Source: Acidobacteriota bacterium | Lineage (GTDB): Bacteria > Acidobacteriota > UBA4820 > DSQY01 | Length of the DNA stretch: 7,252 nt | Assembly: GCA_022759065.1 (NCBI GenBank) | Contig: JAEMPZ010000191.1 | Coordinates: 1 to 7,252 of the forward strand | Direction: 5' to 3' | Shown: in pieces, positions 5,787 through 7,252 of the stretch | Layout of the letters: every line of letters begins with the position of its first letter | Numbering within the stretch: position 1 is the first letter of the stretch | Notes under the pieces: model-generated | What the model saw: the letters and a program-made list of their open reading frames with translations, nothing else | The model's database searches: none | Told to the model about the DNA's origin: nothing | Position numbers and translations under genes: made by a program

Positions 5787-6670
5787 GGCGCCTCCCGCCA
5801 ATACTCGAAGAAATTATACCACTGGTCGGGATAGCGCTCCAGCAACTGCCCGAAGAAGTCAGCGGCCCGCTGCATCACCACGCCGGGGCCGCAATGTTCA
5901 TTGGGGCGGCGGCAAGGTTCCCCGACAAGGGCCACGTAGCGGCCTGGCCCATCGGCCATCACCGCGGCCGGCAGAGCCCAGGCGTCCGCCAGTTCCGCGA
6001 GCAGCGCCGGCGAGCGCAGAAAAGTGGTTGAACGCTCCCTGAATCGAACCTGCACGCTGTCCTTCCCAACTGAACGATCTACCAGCACGATGACCGTCTC
6101 TCCTCTTGCCAATACGGAGCGAAGGCCGAAAAGGTTGCCAAGCCCGCCCCCCGCGTTGAAAGTGGTCAGGCCGGCGGCCAACCTGCGCTTCTTGCGGAAC
6201 GCCTCCACTCCGGCGTCACTTTCTGGAAACGAGACGACCGTGTGCGGGCCTATGTCCCGCCCCAAGGCAATCCCGCCTATTTCCCAATTGCCCATGTGCG
6301 CGCAGAGAAGCACCTTGGCCCCCTCGCATGCCTTCAAGCGAATTGCGCCGGCTGGGTCCGGCGTCACCTCGGGCGGGTCGAACAGCCCGCGGAGATAGTC
6401 AACTACTCCGCGCCCGTAGTTCTGGAGGGTGTCGAAAGCAAGCTCCTCGGCCCGCGATCGCGCCATGGCTGGAAAAGCATGGAGAAGATTGTGTTCCAAG
6501 TGGCAAAGCAGCTCGGGGCGCCTGGCCGCGTACCACTCCATCAGAGAATCGGAGACCCGGTAAAGCCTCTGGCGGGGGAGGATGCGACAGCCCAGCCCCG
6601 CGGCGTAAAAAACCCACCGGCTGTTTGTTCCCGAAGACTGCCAGCGCTCATAAGGATTTTCAGCGGACAT
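5783..6670 (-). CDS. Lysophospholipid/lipid A acyltransferase, LpxL/HtrB family
   Basis: Family members transfer an acyl chain from acyl-ACP to a lipid A precursor or a related glycolipid at the inner face of the inner membrane. The 295-residue protein has the family length. The catalytic HX4E motif is His125-Glu130 in AHMGNWE. Other marks are VDRSVGKD (197-204), FLRSPALLA (217-225) and the C-terminal PDQWYNFFEYW (281-291). A moderately hydrophobic stretch at about 17-32 may attach it to the membrane. The ATG at 6670 overlaps the glycosyltransferase end by 11 bases; its ribosome site is weak, so translation may depend on the upstream gene. The acceptor is uncertain: lipid A is the default guess, but homologues acylate other lipids, and in aryl polyene clusters a glycosyltransferase accompanies such an acyltransferase. 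Confidence 0.9.
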   Translation of the reverse strand: MSAENPYERWQSSGTNSRWVFYAAGLGCRILPRQRLYRVSDSLMEWYAARRPELLCHLEHNLLHAFPAMARSRAEELAFDTLQNYGRGVVDYLRGLFDPPEVTPDPAGAIRLKACEGAKVLLCAHMGNWEIGGIALGRDIGPHTVVSFPESDAGVEAFRKKRRLAAGLTTFNAGGGLGNLFGLRSVLARGETVIVLVDRSVGKDSVQVRFRERSTTFLRSPALLAELADAWALPAAVMADGPGRYVALVGEPCRRPNEHCGPGVVMQRAADFFGQLLERYPDQWYNFFEYWREAP

Positions 6671-7252
6671 AGCGGAGAGCGGCCATGCAGATGCGGAAGG
6701 TGTCGGCGACGGGCCTGTAATGGCTTCGCTCTCCGTTATAAACGGCGCTGACTGGCACCGCTTTCCACCTGGCGCCCTGCAGAAGGGACTTTAACAGCAT
6801 CTCTGTTTCGATCTCGAAGCCGTCGGATTCAAGTTCGAGGCGCTGCGCCAGGTCGGCGCGGATCGCACGGTATCCACACTGGGTGTCGGGCACCTGCTCG
6901 CCGGTCATGAGCCGAAGGATGCGCGTTCCTATTACGTTGGCGGCCCGCCGCGCGGAAGGAAACCTCTCCGCGTTGCCCATGCGGCTTCCCAAAAGAAGAG
7001 AGCAACCGTCGTTCATCAACTCTAGGAAGCGCGGAAGTTCCTCGGGGCGATGTTGTCCGTCGCCGTCGCTGAAGACGATCCAAGACGGCCGTGGCTCGCT
7101 CGACAACGCGCGGGCAAGGCCTTCGCGCAACGCCCGCCCCTTTCCGCGCCTCATTGGCAGGCTCAACACTTCGGCTCCCGCGGCTCGCGCCTGCTTGGCG
7201 GTGTCGTCGTCGGAACCGTCGTCCACGACCAGAACATGGACTGGAAAGCGGC
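6660..7252 (-). CDS. Family 2 glycosyltransferase, N-terminus cut by window edge
   Basis: This is a GT-A fold enzyme that probably transfers a sugar from a nucleotide donor to a polyprenyl phosphate or lipid-linked acceptor at the inner membrane's cytoplasmic face. The frame runs open to the window edge. The GTG at 7226 is inside the conserved strand VLVVDDGS, so it is a valine codon and the start lies beyond 7252. In the 196-residue fragment the visible marks are DDGS (10-13), GKGRALREG (37-45), the metal-binding DGDGQH (62-67), LGSR (87-90) and TQCGYR (123-128). This order matches the dolichyl-phosphate mannosyltransferase (DPM1)-like branch. No membrane segments follow the catalytic domain, unlike ArnC or GtrB. 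It is the first cluster gene visible; the operon may extend further upstream. Confidence 0.9.
   Translation of the reverse strand, partial: RFPVHVLVVDDGSDDDTAKQARAAGAEVLSLPMRRGKGRALREGLARALSSEPRPSWIVFSDGDGQHRPEELPRFLELMNDGCSLLLGSRMGNAERFPSARRAANVIGTRILRLMTGEQVPDTQCGYRAIRADLAQRLELESDGFEIETEMLLKSLLQGARWKAVPVSAVYNGERSHYRPVADTFRICMAALRYVR

Noticed and set aside
6242..6751. 169-residue plus-strand open frame spanning the acyltransferase and glycosyltransferase genes
   Set aside because: It is antisense to two well-supported genes and has no family signature.

Overview
The window is GC-rich, gene-dense bacterial DNA. A class A penicillin-binding protein of the PBP1C type and an LpxL/HtrB-like acyltransferase together suggest a diderm (Gram-negative) bacterium. 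Strong AGGAGG-type ribosome sites, GTG and TTG starts and very short gene junctions fit this. I cannot name the phylum from sequence alone. No rRNA, tRNA, insertion sequence, phage gene or CRISPR array was seen.

Plus strand, left to right: the 3' two thirds of a pbpC gene (2-1906, cut by the window edge); a 232-base gap with a purine-rich/pyrimidine-rich imperfect hairpin; a stand-alone typical 2-Cys peroxiredoxin (2139-2720) followed by a terminator-like hairpin; then a compact hicB-hicA toxin-antitoxin pair (2859-3283). The pair has its own candidate promoter, and an inverted repeat brackets the candidate -10 box.

Minus strand, transcribed right to left: a six-gene cluster fills 7252-3294. 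Its order is family 2 glycosyltransferase (start outside the window), LpxL/HtrB-like acyltransferase, single-domain STAS protein, YigZ/IMPACT protein, CYTH-domain protein and sugar-phosphate nucleotidyltransferase. Four of the five junctions overlap by 4-16 bases, so this looks like one operon. It meets hicA tail to tail with only 10 bases between stop codons.

The first, second and last genes of the cluster point to cell-envelope chemistry: activating a sugar, transferring a sugar and acylating a lipid. The STAS, CYTH and YigZ proteins between them look regulatory or accessory, and their link to the envelope genes is inferred only from position. No unmistakably new system is present. The items most worth a second look are this mixed envelope/regulatory operon, the hicBA control region paired with a HicB too short for a DNA-binding domain, and the hairpin downstream of pbpC.
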